From: Candidatus Thiodiazotropha sp. (ex Monitilora ramsayi)
Lineage (GTDB): Bacteria > Pseudomonadota > Gammaproteobacteria > Chromatiales > Chromatiaceae
DNA: 64,000 bases
Assembly (NCBI GenBank): GCA_025655595.1
Contig: JAHXIO010000011.1
Coordinates: 62,001 to 126,000, forward strand
Reading direction: 5' to 3'
Below the pieces are notes generated by a model, which saw only the letters and a program-made list of their open reading frames with translations, ran no database searches and was not told where the DNA came from. The translations under genes were made by a program, and so were the position numbers. Of this stretch, positions 62,712-64,000 are shown one piece after another; position 1 is the stretch's first letter, and each line of letters begins with the position of its first letter.

Positions 62712-64000
62712 CTATCCACCCAAGCTGGAGGCCAGATTGACCAGGCGTAAGAATTCGCCACGGTAGCCATAGGGATCACTCCCCCGGGCTCCTTGTGCGA
62801 GAGAGGCCACATCCCCATAGTCGAATGTTTCAGTATAACGCCCGCCACGTAGCAATTGGGCAAAAGCGGCAACTGAGGCGCTGAAACGGAAATTGTCGCT
62901 CGTTCGAGTCGGATCCTGCTCGACAGACCGGGCGAGTATCGGCGTTTCGATCAGCCTGGAGCGCTCTCCGTCAGGGGCCTTGTAGCGCAGACGAAGATGA
63001 GCAAGTTCATCCCGCTTTCCTTTTGTTTGCCTGCCGGATGTGTAACGCAGGGGCTCCAGACGCTGTCCCTGACTCCCCGATAGCACGATCTCATAAAGTG
63101 CCGTGACTGTATGGCCTGCACCAATATCGCCCGCATCCACTTTGTCGTTACTGAAATCCTCCCTTGCCAGCATTCGGTTTTCGTAACCGACCAGGCGATA
63201 TTCGGCGACCACGGCGGGATTCCACTCGATCTGAATCTTCACATCCTTGGCAATCACTTCCAGTGTAGCCTCCAGCTCATCCACCAATACCTTCTGTGCC
63301 TCATTGATGGTATCGATATAGGCGTAGTTGCCGTTTCCTTTATCAGCCAGTTGTTCCATCAAATAGTCATTGTAGTTGCCCTGACCGAAACCCAGAGTGG
63401 TGAGTGTGACACCCTGCTCACGCTTCTCCTCGATCAGATCCATCAACTGTTCGTGGTTCACCGTACCCACATTGAAATCACCGTCGGTGGCGAGGATGAC
63501 GCGATTGATCCCATCCTCGACCCTTCCCTGCTTCGCCATGGCATAAGCAAGCTGGATGCCGGCAGAGCCATGCGTCGATCCGCCTGCACTCAGACGCTCC
63601 AGAGCCGCCATAATCTTTCCCTGCTGATCGCCGGGTGTCGGCTCGAGTACCACACCGGAGGCCCCGGCATAGACCACCAGTGAGACCCTGTCTTTACCGT
63701 CCAACTGTTTGACCAGGAGTTTAAATGCTGACTTGAGCAGGGGCAGTTTATCCGGGGCATTCATGGAGCCGGAGACATCCACCAGAAAGACCAGATTGCT
63801 GGCAGGCCTCACCTCTCGCTGGGGTACATAACCCTGAATCCCCAAATGGACCAGCAGACTGTCCCGATTCCAGGGTGTGTAGGCAACCTCGGTTACAACT
63901 GAGAAGGGTTGCTTGCTCTTCTTTGGGGTCGGGTATTCATAGTTGAAATAGTTGATTAGCTCCTCAGCGCGTACTGCATCCTTGGGCGGCAAACTGCCTT
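62712..64000 (-). CDS. von Willebrand A-domain protein (YfbK-like), 5' end cut by window
   Basis: The frame is open to base 64000, so the N-terminus lies beyond the window; at least 429 residues remain. A YfbK-type region (LPPKDAVRAEELINYFNYEY) is followed by a vWA domain with MIDAS residues in LVDVSGSMN, GGSTHGSAGIQ and ILATDGDFNVG. A C-terminal domain rich in beta strands follows. Such proteins are predicted envelope-associated and often sit with an ECF sigma and anti-sigma. It is the first visible gene of that operon (36 bases before the long sigma frame). Confidence 0.87.
   Translation of the reverse strand, partial: GSLPPKDAVRAEELINYFNYEYPTPKKSKQPFSVVTEVAYTPWNRDSLLVHLGIQGYVPQREVRPASNLVFLVDVSGSMNAPDKLPLLKSAFKLLVKQLDGKDRVSLVVYAGASGVVLEPTPGDQQGKIMAALERLSAGGSTHGSAGIQLAYAMAKQGRVEDGINRVILATDGDFNVGTVNHEQLMDLIEEKREQGVTLTTLGFGQGNYNDYLMEQLADKGNGNYAYIDTINEAQKVLVDELEATLEVIAKDVKIQIEWNPAVVAEYRLVGYENRMLAREDFSNDKVDAGDIGAGHTVTALYEIVLSGSQGQRLEPLRYTSGRQTKGKRDELAHLRLRYKAPDGERSRLIETPILARSVEQDPTRTSDNFRFSASVAAFAQLLRGGRYTETFDYGDVASLAQGARGSDPYGYRGEFLRLVNLASSLGG

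Overview
The window reads as chromosomal DNA of a sulfur-oxidising gammaproteobacterium. SoxB, a thiosulfate/tetrathionate-type sensor kinase pair, CysZ, a TauE/SafE-type permease and periplasmic thioredoxins point to sulfur metabolism. DksA, GluQ, GreB, Rsd, SrkA, DarP/YjgA and Slt70 point to Gammaproteobacteria. A Chromatiales or Sedimenticola-like relative is an inference from gene content only. I see no rRNA, tRNA, CRISPR array, phage genes or transposase. The DNA is densely coding on both strands. Both edges cut genes: a molybdenum hydroxylase on the left and a von Willebrand A protein on the right.

Layout. 1-2.2 kb: end of a Mo-hydroxylase operon (large subunit, XdhC, MocA-like). 2.5-6.9 kb: RND efflux pair. 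7.0-8.5 kb: SDR oxidoreductase divergent from its likely TetR repressor, with two operator dyads. 8.9-16.2 kb: GreB, SLC13 transporter, SrkA, GarR-like reductase, POT transporter, HprA-like reductase. 16.5-18.1 kb: Mn exporter plus a CDF metal transporter broken by a one-base frameshift. 18.1-19.5 kb: peroxiredoxin-like protein divergent from a second TetR regulator. 19.5-29.9 kb: a seven-gene minus-strand operon encoding a DUF2170 protein, PspA/IM30, a small possible ribbon-helix-helix protein, a YqiJ/NfeD-like protein, a YqiK-like flotillin, a 1757-residue AAA+ 'DNA repair ATPase' and an M50-like membrane protease. A good sigma-70 promoter with a dyad over its -35 box precedes it.

30-35 kb: soxB with its own terminator, downstream of a FixJ-type regulator and a PhnD-domain sensor kinase. 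35-48.7 kb: mostly housekeeping genes (endonuclease IV, LysE exporter, CysZ, aminotransferase, HAD phosphatase, DksA, GluQ, YjgA, RecJ, BatD, SET-domain protein, DsbA, GST). 48.7-57.5 kb: a folded intergenic element, a large unknown protein, Sel1 protein, thioesterase, Slt70, a class III cyclase-like protein and Rsd. 57.7-64 kb: a secreted Gly/Pro-rich protein, TSUP permease, NDUFA9-like protein, two periplasmic thioredoxins, and a vWA / ECF sigma / anti-sigma operon.

How they work together. The strongest candidate for a poorly described system is the 19.5-29.9 kb operon. It joins an ESCRT-III-superfamily protein (PspA) with a membrane-microdomain scaffold (flotillin/NfeD-like pair), a very large AAA+ ATPase and an intramembrane-type protease, which suggests envelope maintenance or remodelling. 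The soxB region looks like a sensing-to-oxidation unit for thiosulfate or tetrathionate. Two sequence oddities bear on gene models: YjgA seems to start at an AUC codon inside the end of recJ, and the CDF transporter carries a -1 frameshift just before its histidine-rich loop.
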